Shown piece by piece: positions 27,284 to 35,481 of a stretch of DNA of 64,000 nt (positions are counted from its first letter, which is position 1; every line of letters starts with the position of its first letter). Below the pieces are notes generated by a model. The model searched no databases, had not been told where the DNA came from, and worked only from the letters and a program-made list of their open reading frames with translations. The position numbers and the translations under genes are program-made. Source of the DNA: DATFVA01 sp963774455 (GTDB lineage: Bacteria > Bacteroidota > Ignavibacteria > Ignavibacteriales > Ignavibacteriaceae); assembly GCA_963774455.1 (NCBI GenBank), contig CAVZFD010000005.1:1054001-1118000 (forward strand). The letters are read 5' to 3'.

Positions 27284-28402
27284 ATGAGTATACTATCGCC
27301 AGTTGAACTCAGGCACAAACTTCATATGAATCCTGAGATTGCATACCAGGAGTTTAAAACAACCGAAACTATAATTAATTCAGTAAAGACCCTTGACGGT
27401 TCAGCTGCATTGAAAATTCATACTCCTTTTGCAACCGGCGTTCTGTTCGAATACAAAGTGAATGATAATCCATGGCTGTTATTCCGGGCAGATATTGACG
27501 CCCTTCCCATAAGGGAGGCAAATGATATAGAGTTTAAATCAACAAACGATTATATGCATGCATGCGGCCATGATATTCACAGCTCAATTCTATACGCTTT
27601 TATAAGAGATGTCTTAATTGAAAAGCCCGGGCAAAATATTCTTTTCCTTTTCCAGCCGGCTGAAGAAAGCGGCGGGGGAGCAATGAAGTTCTACGATACC
27701 GGAATCTTCAAAGGGTATGATATAATGAACGCCTTTGCTCTGCACGTAACCGATGAATACCCTCTGGGTACTATTGCCTCAACTCCAGGTGTTCTGTTTG
27801 CTTCAGCTCTTGAAATAGACATAGAGTTTGTAGGCGAAAGTTCTCACGTTGCATTTCCTTTTGAAGGCAGAAATGCATTTAATGCTCTCAGAACCTTCCT
27901 TGATTCTGTTGATAAAATGCCGAGAAATGTAGCTGAGCCCTTTATATTCGGTGTTGGTAAAATTGAATCCGGATTTGTTCGGAATATAGCTCCAGGGAAA
28001 GCAAGACTGGAAGGATCAATAAGGGGATTGAAAAAAGGACTGGTTTTGGATTTTGCCGATTCACTGAGGAAAATACTTGAGGGGATAAAAACCGTAACCG
28101 GGGTCAATTATATAATCAAAAACGGAGCTCATTATCCCGAAGTAAGAGTAAACGAGAAACTTTACACAGAAATGGAGAAGGCTCTGGGAGACAAGTTCAG
28201 ATTCATCAACTGCGGATATAAAATGACGGGTGAAGATTTCGGGTTCTTCTCTGGTAAGTATCCTTCATTCATGTTCTGGTTTGGAACTTCAGAAGGGGAA
28301 CGCTACGGGCTGCACAACCCGAGGTTCCTTCCTCCTGATAAAAGCATTGATGCCGGCAGATTAGTTTTCAAAGAAATTCTTAATAATATCAAAAGCCGTT
28401 AA
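27284..28402 (+). CDS. M20-family amidohydrolase, candidate N-acetyldiaminopimelate deacetylase
   Basis: A 372-residue metal-dependent amidohydrolase of the M20D/amidohydrolase type. Metal ligands appear in 'MHACGHDIHSS' (C94, H96) and 'QPAEESGGG' (E127-E128). A dimerisation domain sits in the middle, and the final ligand region is 'GEDFGFFSGKYPSFMFWFG'. The acetylase lysine pathway needs a deacetylase of exactly this family. Its place 2.6 kb after dapH makes that role likely but unproven; other N-acyl amino acids are alternatives. The last four bases overlap the convergent TonB-domain gene. Confidence 0.85.
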   Translation: MSILSPVELRHKLHMNPEIAYQEFKTTETIINSVKTLDGSAALKIHTPFATGVLFEYKVNDNPWLLFRADIDALPIREANDIEFKSTNDYMHACGHDIHSSILYAFIRDVLIEKPGQNILFLFQPAEESGGGAMKFYDTGIFKGYDIMNAFALHVTDEYPLGTIASTPGVLFASALEIDIEFVGESSHVAFPFEGRNAFNALRTFLDSVDKMPRNVAEPFIFGVGKIESGFVRNIAPGKARLEGSIRGLKKGLVLDFADSLRKILEGIKTVTGVNYIIKNGAHYPEVRVNEKLYTEMEKALGDKFRFINCGYKMTGEDFGFFSGKYPSFMFWFGTSEGERYGLHNPRFLPPDKSIDAGRLVFKEILNNIKSR

Positions 28403-29112
28403 CTTAACTTAAAAACAACCGGTATTACTAACTTAACTTTTACTGGTTTGCCTTCAACAATTCCAGGTGTGAACCTGGTTTTCCGGAGAGCAGAAACAGC
28501 TGCATCATCCAGAATATCTCCCGCACTCTTTATTATCGAAGTTTTTACTACCCTTCCAGTTTCATCAATGTATACCTGCAGAAATACTTTTCCTTCAGTC
28601 CCATTCTGTTTTGCTTTTTCAGGGTAGATTATATTTCTTGACAGCGCCTGCATACCACCGACAGGCTGAGGCATTGAGTCCGCAGCCATCTTATATTCAT
28701 TTTCATCAATGCTGATCTCACCGGGGATATTAAGGTCCCATTTAAATTGGGATTTTACAGTCTTATTGTCATTCTGACCGGGTTCAAATTTCCAGCTGCT
28801 AACTTCTTTTGCCACTAGGTTTGAGTATTCCGGTCCCGGTGTGAGTACAGGGAGTATTTTTTCCACATTCCCGTTTTCATCCAGCAGGAGCCTGTATTCC
28901 AGGCTGATTTTATCCTGTGAATTTTTGTTCATCTCTTTTCGTATTTCTGCTTCAAGTTTGTTTTCATCTCCTTGTGCCAGGCGAGGCGGCTGATCAATAT
29001 TACCGGATGTAAAATAAATGGAATTATAATCGGGGATAATTTCCACACTATTTCTTTTCTCACATCCTGTAAATATCAGGATACCCAGGAATAATATAGC
29101 AAGGTGTTTCAT
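28399..29112 (-). CDS. lipoprotein with TonB C-terminal domain
   Basis: A 237-residue protein. The N-terminus is a lipoprotein signal with the lipobox 'IFTGC' (cysteine 17, next residue Glu). A middle region resembles a partial TonB-C-like unit ('VEKILPVLTPGPEYSNLVAK'). The C-terminus is a complete TonB domain ('NIIYPEKAKQNGTEGKVFLQ', 'AVSALRKTRFTPG'). A lipid anchor instead of a membrane helix is not the classical energy-transducer design, so it may not couple to ExbBD. It is last in the ECF sigma/anti-sigma operon. Confidence 0.8.
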   Translation of the reverse strand: MKHLAILFLGILIFTGCEKRNSVEIIPDYNSIYFTSGNIDQPPRLAQGDENKLEAEIRKEMNKNSQDKISLEYRLLLDENGNVEKILPVLTPGPEYSNLVAKEVSSWKFEPGQNDNKTVKSQFKWDLNIPGEISIDENEYKMAADSMPQPVGGMQALSRNIIYPEKAKQNGTEGKVFLQVYIDETGRVVKTSIIKSAGDILDDAAVSALRKTRFTPGIVEGKPVKVKLVIPVVFKLS

Positions 29113-29121
29113 TTTACTGCC

Positions 29122-29580
29122 TCATATGTTAGGTTTTACAATAATTTCATTAGAATACTGTGCATGTACCTCTGCAGCCGGATAGCTGTTGTACAGAGCT
29201 TCGATCATAACATTCTGCTTCTGCATCCGGGTCACGGCAGAATTAATTTCATTGCGGTAGTCAGAAACCTGGCCTAACAGTAACAGCGAAACGATTAATA
29301 GAATTACCGAAATCCCTGCAGATATTAATCCTGTAAGGCGTGCACTTGTAGAAACCCGGGGTTGAGACCTTCCACCGATACCCTCAAGAATATTTCGTTC
29401 CAGAGACGATGGAAATTCAGCGACGGACAGTCTTGTCTGGTTATTCACAAGGTTAACCTTTCTCAGGTAATCCCTCGCATCGGGATTTACTGCGAGCTGC
29501 TCAAATAATATATCTTCATCGTTCCGGTTTAATTCACCGTCGATATAAGAGTCAATCATAATAAATATTTTTTCATCCAT
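29122..29580 (-). CDS. anti-sigma factor-like membrane protein
   Basis: A 152-residue protein placed directly after the ECF sigma gene. Its N-terminal cytoplasmic part 'IDSYIDGELNRNDEDILFEQ' has the look of the short anti-sigma domain (helical, with 'D-x-E-L'). One transmembrane segment lies at about 82-105 ('LTGLISAGISVILLIVSLLL'), and a short periplasmic tail follows. The usual H-x3-C-x2-C zinc motif is absent. The role is inferred from position and topology. Confidence 0.7.
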   Translation of the reverse strand: MDEKIFIMIDSYIDGELNRNDEDILFEQLAVNPDARDYLRKVNLVNNQTRLSVAEFPSSLERNILEGIGGRSQPRVSTSARLTGLISAGISVILLIVSLLLLGQVSDYRNEINSAVTRMQKQNVMIEALYNSYPAAEVHAQYSNEIIVKPNI

Positions 29581-29589
29581 AAGCCGTTC

Positions 29590-30105
29590 TCAATTTATGA
29601 TTTTGGAGATTCTGTCAATCATTTTTCTTCTAACTTTATGAAGCCTGCTTTTAACAAGCTCTACGTCAATGTTCATCATTTCTGAAATTTCCTTGTAGGA
29701 TAATCCTCCGTACTCCTTTAACAAGAAAACCTCTTTTTGCTCAGGAGGAATGAACATCAATTCATTCCGAAGATGATTTCGTATATCCCTCAGTTCAAGC
29801 TGATCTTCAAGCGATTCATCCGAACTTAATTCCACGCTGTCGATGTCTTCAGGATTGAACTTATCCAGATGGATCTTCTTTTTACGGTAATACTGGTAAA
29901 TCTCATTTCTGGCAGTGGTAAAAAGCCATATTTCGGCACGCGAATAGGAATTAAGCTTATCAATGGATTCAAAGAACTTCAAAAAGACATCCTGGACGAT
30001 ATCTTCGGTCATCATCCTGTCATAAGTCATCTTCAGCACGAAGTTGTATATCTTTTTCTTCGTTCTGTGAAAAATATCCAGGAAAAAGTCGGTCTTATAA
30101 TCCAA
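29590..30105 (-). CDS. RNA polymerase ECF sigma factor
   Basis: A 171-residue sigma-70-family factor of the extracytoplasmic type. Region 2 includes 'RMMTEDIVQDVFLKFFESID' and 'WLFTTARNEIYQYYRKKK'; region 4 includes 'IPPEQKEVFLLKEYGGLSYK' and 'DVELVKSRLHKVRRKM'. The anti-sigma gene follows after nine bases and then the TonB-domain lipoprotein, a regulator-inhibitor-envelope arrangement. Its own promoter, perhaps autoregulated, should lie in 30106-30200. Confidence 0.93.
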   Translation of the reverse strand: MDYKTDFFLDIFHRTKKKIYNFVLKMTYDRMMTEDIVQDVFLKFFESIDKLNSYSRAEIWLFTTARNEIYQYYRKKKIHLDKFNPEDIDSVELSSDESLEDQLELRDIRNHLRNELMFIPPEQKEVFLLKEYGGLSYKEISEMMNIDVELVKSRLHKVRRKMIDRISKIIN

Positions 30106-30189
30106 GTTATTATCCTCTCTAAAGGTAAAGATGCTTTAAAGGGAAAAATGTTTCCCGGTATTATAAAAATTATTTTCCGGAAAGACACA

Positions 30190-30518
30190 TAGGGATGGCA
30201 GATAACGGAACGATAATCCTCTTTTCCGGTTCAGGTTAGTTCTGAAAATACTTTCAGTTTAGGTGCAGCAGTCTCACAATTCGATAACGCAAGTGGTGTT
30301 AAGGATATAGCGAATAACAGTGTCCCTTCGGATTATAATTTGTATCAAAACTATCCCAACCCTTTTAATCCTGTTACATTCCTGAATCCGGCAATGTTGT
30401 TTTAAATATCTTTGATTCACTAGGGGACTGGTTGATCAGCTGCTATAAAGAACTGCCGCCGGGAACTTATGACAGTAAATGGGACGCGGCTAATGTGAGA
30501 TTTAACGTGAAGTTTTAA
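30190..30518 (+). pseudogene. relic of a T9SS-secreted protein (C-terminal sorting domain, frameshifted)
   Basis: Two short pieces in different frames make up the end of a T9SS cargo protein. One piece (open from about 30217, stop at 30403-30405) includes 'DIANNSVPSDYNLYQNYPNP' then 'FNPVT'. The other (30381-30518, one base offset) includes 'PESGNVVLNIFDSLGDW' and 'LPPGTYDSKWDAANV'. The usual strand between FNPVT and PESG is missing, so there is a small deletion as well as the shift. No start codon or upstream domain remains. It is read on the plus strand just upstream of the ECF operon's divergent promoter. Confidence 0.75.
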
Positions 30519-30870
30519 TTATCAGGATACTGTTTTATAGTTATCAGCAGTTCCGCTTTATCAAAGGGTTTACTAAGGAAGGTACAGGGGTTAAGGTATT
30601 CAACCAGTTTTTCAAGTAAAATTTCCGGGGAACCAGAGATTAGAATTATAGGAGTCTTTCCCATATTTCTGATCTCTTTTAATGCAGCTTCATTGGAGTT
30701 TTTACCTGAGAGAGATCTGCGATCACCAGTCCTGGCTGAATCGATTTATACAGTGCAATTAAATCTTCGTCCGATTTGGCTGATACTGGCGTAGCGTTAT
30801 TACTTTTAAGCAGCGACTTCAAATCGAGAGAAATGATCCCGTCATTCTCGGCTAACAGAACGATAGAGCA
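30515..30870 (-). pseudogene. relic of a response regulator receiver domain (frameshifted)
   Basis: On the minus strand, one frame gives 'SIVLLAENDGIISLDLKSLL' through 'YKSIQPGLVIADLS', and a second, from about 30710 down, gives 'NEAALKEIRNMGKTPIILIS' through 'CTFLSKPFDKAELL' and a stop at 30515-30517. Joined, they are a CheY-like domain with phospho-acceptor D ('VIADLS'), switch serine ('LISGS') and conserved K ('LSKP'). The shift falls in a short CT repeat at about 30706-30716. No in-frame start is visible: a stop lies at 30871-30873. Confidence 0.75.
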
Positions 30871-30942
30871 TCAGGCACATTGTGATAATCAAACTTGTTT
30901 ATAAGCTTTCAAAAGGCTACGTTATCCTTAAAAAGGCCGGGT

Positions 30943-31365
30943 ATGTTAGGAATATTAATAGCTGAGGATGAGGGTATTGTAGCTTTTGACCTGAAACGAA
31001 CGTTAAAAAGTTTCGGGTTTGAAAATATAATCATCGCCCGAAACGGGAGGGATGCCGTGGAGAAAAATAGAACCGGTAATCCCGACCTTATAATAATGGA
31101 TATAATGATGGAGCATGGGATGGATGGAGTTGATGCGGCGAGAACGATAAACAATTCAGGAGGACAACAAAAACCTATAATTTTCGTAACAGCTTCCACA
31201 GATGAACAAACATTCATCGAAGCAAAAAAGATCAATCCTATCGAAATAATCAGGAAGCCATTTTCTGAACTACAGTTGAAAGATGCGATCATAAAGGCAG
31301 CCTCTATTTTCTATAAAGAAAGGAAAATGAAAGACTTTGAAGGGGCCGGTGAATATCCGCTTTAA
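30943..31365 (+). CDS. single-domain response regulator
   Basis: A receiver-only protein of 140 residues from ATG 30943; a TTG at 30895 would add 16 residues that do not fit the fold. Key residues are E8-D9, D53 ('LIIMDIMM'), T83 ('FVTAST') and K105 ('IIRKP'). It shares 'TASTDEQT' and general sequence with the receiver at 12850. It precedes the second Crp-family gene by 148 bp, as the first receiver precedes the first Crp gene with the T9SS gene between. No kinase is encoded nearby. Confidence 0.88.
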   Translation: MLGILIAEDEGIVAFDLKRTLKSFGFENIIIARNGRDAVEKNRTGNPDLIIMDIMMEHGMDGVDAARTINNSGGQQKPIIFVTASTDEQTFIEAKKINPIEIIRKPFSELQLKDAIIKAASIFYKERKMKDFEGAGEYPL

Positions 31366-31513
31366 TAAATTTTTAAGACTGAACTGATTACATTTTTCTA
31401 AACAAGCATTTTTATTGTGTTTTTGAGCATTCCAGGTGATTAATCTCTGTAATATTTAACACAAAAATCTAACTTTTAATTAATAAATTACGGGTTAAAA
31501 TTATGGTGAGGAA

Positions 31514-32194
31514 ATGATAGATTCAAACGTCACAATCAAGTATGTTCCAATATTCTCTGAATTAAACAACGATTATCTCTCAAAGATCGAGCAGATGGGC
31601 GTTATGAGAAACTATAAAAAGGATATGACAATCCTCAGCAAATCTTACGAAGGAACCGGTCTTTATGTTATCACGAAAGGTCAGGTAAAAGTAGCTGAGA
31701 ACGATCCTGACGGGCGGGAGATTATTCTCGAGATACTGGGCGAACATGATTATTTCGGTGAAATGTCATTGATTGATAATAAAAAGCCCTCAGCTGATGT
31801 AATTGCTATGGATGATACCGAGCTTTTCTTTTTGGCACGTGAGGAATTCATCCGGTTATTAAAAGAAAACCCAAATATAGGTATAGCGCTGCTGGAAGAA
31901 ATGACCCGCCGCCTTCGTATGACAGATACAAAAATCAAATCCCTTTCTATTTCCAACGCAGAAGGAAGAATAGCTTCTGCAATCCTGCAGATTGCTGAAA
32001 GTACCGGAACTATCCGCCAGGGTTCAGTTCAGGTTACCCTCCCTTATCAGCATGATATTGCAAATCTTGCAGGAACTTCAAGGGAAACCGTTTCAAGAGT
32101 TCTTCATGCACTCGAGAAAAAAGGATTAATTGAATTCGACGGAGCACGGATCAAAATACCTGATTACAACAGCTTCCGAAAAAGTTACAGCTAA
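31514..32194 (+). CDS. Crp/Fnr-family transcriptional regulator (copy 2)
   Basis: A 226-residue paralogue of the regulator at 17618. The cyclic-nucleotide-like domain has 'GQVKVAENDPDGREIILEIL' and 'YFGEMSLIDNKKPSADV'. The winged helix has 'QHDIANLAGTSRETVSRVLH', which differs from copy 1 at very few positions. Like copy 1 it has no cysteine, so Fnr-type oxygen sensing by an iron-sulfur cluster is excluded. GTGAGGA lies immediately upstream of the ATG. The near-identical recognition helix predicts overlapping target sites. Confidence 0.92.
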   Translation: MIDSNVTIKYVPIFSELNNDYLSKIEQMGVMRNYKKDMTILSKSYEGTGLYVITKGQVKVAENDPDGREIILEILGEHDYFGEMSLIDNKKPSADVIAMDDTELFFLAREEFIRLLKENPNIGIALLEEMTRRLRMTDTKIKSLSISNAEGRIASAILQIAESTGTIRQGSVQVTLPYQHDIANLAGTSRETVSRVLHALEKKGLIEFDGARIKIPDYNSFRKSYS

Positions 32195-32233
32195 AAATTA
32201 ACCCCTAATCACATTTATCAGTTTCTATAAAAA

Positions 32234-32262
32234 TAACCCCCGTAGTTTCATCACGGGGGTTA
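32234..32262 (-). terminator. terminator for the 49-residue membrane protein gene
   Basis: A ten-base perfect stem (32234-32243 with 32253-32262) and nine-base loop. Read on the minus strand it is followed by TTTTTATA, a proper U-tract. On the plus strand no T-run follows, so it serves the minus-strand gene ending at 32319. Confidence 0.8.
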
Positions 32263-32284
32263 GAAATATACTCCACTATTATTT

Positions 32285-32304
32285 AACCGTTATTACGGTT
32301 TTTT
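32285..32304 (+). terminator. short terminator-like hairpin after the second Crp gene
   Basis: A six-base stem AACCGT/ACGGTT with loop TATT, followed by TTTT on the plus strand. It is 90 bp after the Crp stop. The stem is short, so it may be weak. Confidence 0.5.
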
Positions 32305-32318
32305 GCATCTAACTATGA

Positions 32319-32468
32319 TTATACTGTACGCTTGCCAGAGAACAAATTAATCAGGAGGATAATAACAGCCACTACGAGCAGTATATGAATAAAACCTCCC
32401 AGGGTATAAGAGGTAACCAAGCCTACCAGCCACAATACCAGCAGGATCACAAAAATAGTCCACAACAT
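32319..32468 (-). CDS. lmo0937-family small membrane protein (49 residues)
   Basis: A 50-codon ORF on the minus strand. The product runs 'MLWTIFVILLVLWLVGLVTS', then 'YTLGGFIHILLVVAVIILLI', ending 'NLFSGKRTV'. Two membrane spans joined at 'YTLGG-x-IH' and the 'NL-x-x-GKR' tail match the lmo0937/DUF5670 family, whose function is unknown. AGGAG lies six bases upstream of the ATG at 32468, and a hairpin terminator follows. The longer plus-strand ORF over this region is a shadow. Confidence 0.85.
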   Translation of the reverse strand: MLWTIFVILLVLWLVGLVTSYTLGGFIHILLVVAVIILLINLFSGKRTV

Positions 32469-32705
32469 AAAATCTCCTGTTCTTTTTATAGTTATTGTTA
32501 TTTCAAGGGAAAATATCCCGAACTTAGCCTAATACAAATAATTACAGTCACAATTGCCTTTTCTAACACAAGGAAAGGAAATCAAGTTTTGTCCAGGACA
32601 CATTCCTGCTTCCAGAACTAAGACTTCGGCTGTATATATTGTTTTATATCATTTGTAGATTATCTATGTCTGATACCTTGATGATAAAATGTAAGGAAAA
32701 AACTA

Positions 32706-33067
32706 ATGCAGAATTCAAAGAATATTCTAATTGTTGAAGACCAACTGCTGGTTGCTCTCGATTTAGAGAAACAGTTAGAGACATCAGGATATTATTTCGT
32801 AAACAATGCAACAACTTATGCGCAGGCAATCGAAAAAATAAATGATACTCATCCGGATCTCATTCTGCTTGATATTATACTGAAGAACGGTCCCACTGGC
32901 TTCCGTATCGCTAAAGTAGCGAATGAAAAAAAGATTCCTATTGTATTTATCACAGCCTCAACCAGGAGGATTATTTCAGAAAGGCTAAAGAATTCAAGCC
33001 CGAAGCAATTCTGATAAAACCCCTGGATGAAAATAGACTTAGAGAAGTAGTTCGAAAAATCATGTAA
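32706..33067 (+). pseudogene. response regulator receiver domain, frameshifted
   Basis: The first frame (32706-33014) encodes E11-D12, phospho-acceptor D56 ('LILLDIIL') and 'VFITAST', then leaves the family. A second frame continues exactly where the fold should: 'DYFRKAKEFKPEAILIKPLD' to 'REVVRKIM' and stop at 33065-33067. One base is missing at about 32964-32968. Repaired, the product would be about 120 residues, a normal receiver with the conserved K. As it stands it lacks that lysine and the last helix. Recent mutation or a base-calling error are both possible. Confidence 0.82.
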
Positions 33068-33286
33068 TAGTTCCGAGGTCAGATATTCTTCATTTAAATT
33101 TTACAAATGGGAGTGTACCTACTTTAACAAAAGGTTGGTAATAAGGCCCTTTTTTAAGGCAGTTTCATTGTCCGGCTTAAATTATAAAAAGTTACAATGC
33201 TGGTAAGGCATGTTTAACGTGCTTAGATGGTACAATATTCAATCCCGAAATCCAGCTCTATTAAGGGAAAACCTTATTGTAGTCTT

Positions 33287-35050
33287 TCATATTCGTTTTA
33301 AAAGTTCTCTATAATGATTGAGTATTTTTGATTTTGAAACAAAGCCAAAATATTTTCCATCTTTCAGGATAGGAATGTACCAAAGATTACTCTCGTCCAT
33401 CTTTTTTACAATATCAAACATACTATCTTTCATCCCTGCCACTGCATCGGGATTAATCATAATATCGGCTACGAGGAGAATATGATCCATTGACCGGTCA
33501 AAAATTAATTCCCTGATATCATCAAAAAAAACGAGGCCAAGGAGTCTGTTTTCTTCATCAATTACAGGGAATAATGACCGGGTTGTTTCCCTGAGAATCT
33601 TCCTTACGTTTTCGAACGGTTCATTTTCGCGAAGTGGAATAAAATCTGTTTCAATAAATTTACTCAGTTGAATATTCTCCAGGATAAGCCTATCCCTATC
33701 ATAAAGGATAAATTTTCCTTCCTGTGCTATTTTCTTTGTGTAAACCGAATTTGGTTCAAAGAAATTAGTAATCAGATAAGAAATGGATACGACGATCATC
33801 AGAGGGATGAACAAAGCATAACCTCCGGTAATTTCCGCTATGAGAAAAATTGCCGTCAACGGAGCATGGATTATACCGGCAAGTGCTCCGCCCATACCAA
33901 CCACAATAAAGTTTATTTCATCAAGATGATGGAAGCCCATCACATTTACAAACCTTGAGAATACAAATCCCAGCAAAGCTCCTGCAAATAAAGATGAGCC
34001 GAACATCCCCCCGTTACCGCCTGAATTAACAGTAAGTGAGGTAGCAACCACCTTAAGCATTAAGATAAGAAATCCATAAATGAGCAGTATCCAAATATTC
34101 TGCTGATTCTGCCAGAACAAACTTTTATTAAATAATATTAAATATTTGCCATCTAAAAAAGATTCAACTATGTTGTAGCCTTCACCATAGAGGGCAGGAA
34201 AAATAAAAAGTAAAAATCCCAGGCCTATTCCTCCTGTTAGTGCTTTGATATATGGTCTTTTCCACTTGCCCAGGGTTTTCTGAAAATAAAAATAGACTTT
34301 AATATTATACAAAGACAAAAGACTACACATTATACCGAGAAATACATAATAAGGGATCGAAGTTAAATCCCAGGTTTGAGTTATCAACTTGAACGGCTGT
34401 CCGGTGAAAAATATTTTAGAGACTACAGTTGCTGAAGCCGAAGAGATCAGAAGAGGTATAAAATTCGGGATGCTTAATTCAGAGACCAGCGTTTCAAGTG
34501 CAAACAAAACACCCGCGATAGGACTATTAAAAATTGCAGCTATTCCACCTGCTGCTCCGCATCCAAGAATCAGTTTTCTCTGTTGTTCCCCGGTTTTTGC
34601 TGCTATCGAAATATTTGAGCCTATGGCTGCTCCGGTAACCGAGATTGGGGATTCAAGTCCTGCTGATCCTCCGAAAATTAAAGTAAAAAAACTGCTTATT
34701 AGCTGGGAGTACAGTTTGTGTTTAGCAATAATTCCTTTATTGTTTGAAATTTCAACAATAACATTTCCTATTCCTCTGGAAAGATTCCCGTTCCTGAACT
34801 TTTGGATATAAAAAGTTGAAAGCAGAAGTCCTGCAATGGGGTAAATAAAGTAGAAATACGTATTGAACTGATCATCGAATGAAGTATGGAAAATATTCTG
34901 AAACAGATGAACTGAAGTTTTAAGAACGACGGCAACCATTCCCGACAGGATTCCGACAATTATACTTATACCAAAAATGAAGAGCCTGTCAGGGAAAACC
35001 TTTCTCTTCAACCAGCTAATAAAGAATCTTATCCTGTGGACGAGCAGCAT
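33287..35050 (-). CDS. ClC-family chloride channel/antiporter with CBS domains
   Basis: A 587-residue membrane protein with about ten or more hydrophobic segments and, from about residue 450, a pair of CBS domains ('FIPLRENEPFENVRKIL', 'IMINPDAVAGMKDSM'). The gating glutamate is E133 in 'GGSAGLESPISVTGAAIG', the place of the usual G-R-E-G-P. The third filter segment reads 'GGNGGMFGSSLFAGALLG' where a proline is normal after F-x. Whether it is channel or H+/Cl- exchanger cannot be decided. It is transcribed away from the DUF4118 gene. Confidence 0.9.
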   Translation of the reverse strand: MLLVHRIRFFISWLKRKVFPDRLFIFGISIIVGILSGMVAVVLKTSVHLFQNIFHTSFDDQFNTYFYFIYPIAGLLLSTFYIQKFRNGNLSRGIGNVIVEISNNKGIIAKHKLYSQLISSFFTLIFGGSAGLESPISVTGAAIGSNISIAAKTGEQQRKLILGCGAAGGIAAIFNSPIAGVLFALETLVSELSIPNFIPLLISSASATVVSKIFFTGQPFKLITQTWDLTSIPYYVFLGIMCSLLSLYNIKVYFYFQKTLGKWKRPYIKALTGGIGLGFLLFIFPALYGEGYNIVESFLDGKYLILFNKSLFWQNQQNIWILLIYGFLILMLKVVATSLTVNSGGNGGMFGSSLFAGALLGFVFSRFVNVMGFHHLDEINFIVVGMGGALAGIIHAPLTAIFLIAEITGGYALFIPLMIVVSISYLITNFFEPNSVYTKKIAQEGKFILYDRDRLILENIQLSKFIETDFIPLRENEPFENVRKILRETTRSLFPVIDEENRLLGLVFFDDIRELIFDRSMDHILLVADIMINPDAVAGMKDSMFDIVKKMDESNLWYIPILKDGKYFGFVSKSKILNHYRELLKRI

Positions 35051-35481
35051 GATAAAGGAATATTTATAAATAAGTTAATATTATAAAATATAATAATTCA
35101 ATTAGTTAGCGAAATTATAAATTTATGAAAACTTAAGCCGTTAATCCGGATATTCGACTCATTTGTCCAAAACAGTGCAATAAAAAATAAAAAATCCCTC
35201 AAAAAAAAGGGCTATAAATTTATTTTGATAAAATTATATGTTTGAAGAAAACTGCTCAAACAATTAGGTGAATTGTGAGGAGTGGATTTTTTGAGTTCTT
35301 ATGCTGATTTAAACGGATAAATCGTTGAATTACTTTATGTGCCGGACAAATACCGGTTCATAATGGAAGGGCGGCTTTTCAAAATGGTAAGGACCATGTT
35401 AAAATCTATGCTGCTGAAGGAATATTACTGTAGGTACAGGTTTTGTATACAGGACATATCTTACATGCAAAGGTTAAGGAA
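35051..35481. other. divergent intergenic region
   Basis: About 430 bp of mostly AT-rich sequence between the ClC gene (minus) and the DUF4118-GAF gene (plus). It should contain both promoters, but I cannot point to convincing elements. A 40-codon ORF from the ATG at 35363 has no ribosome site or recognisable product, and I do not call it. Confidence 0.45.

Noticed and set aside
32385..32621. Plus-strand ORF of 78 codons
   Set aside because: It lies antisense to the 49-residue lmo0937-type gene, which has the ribosome site, family match and terminator.
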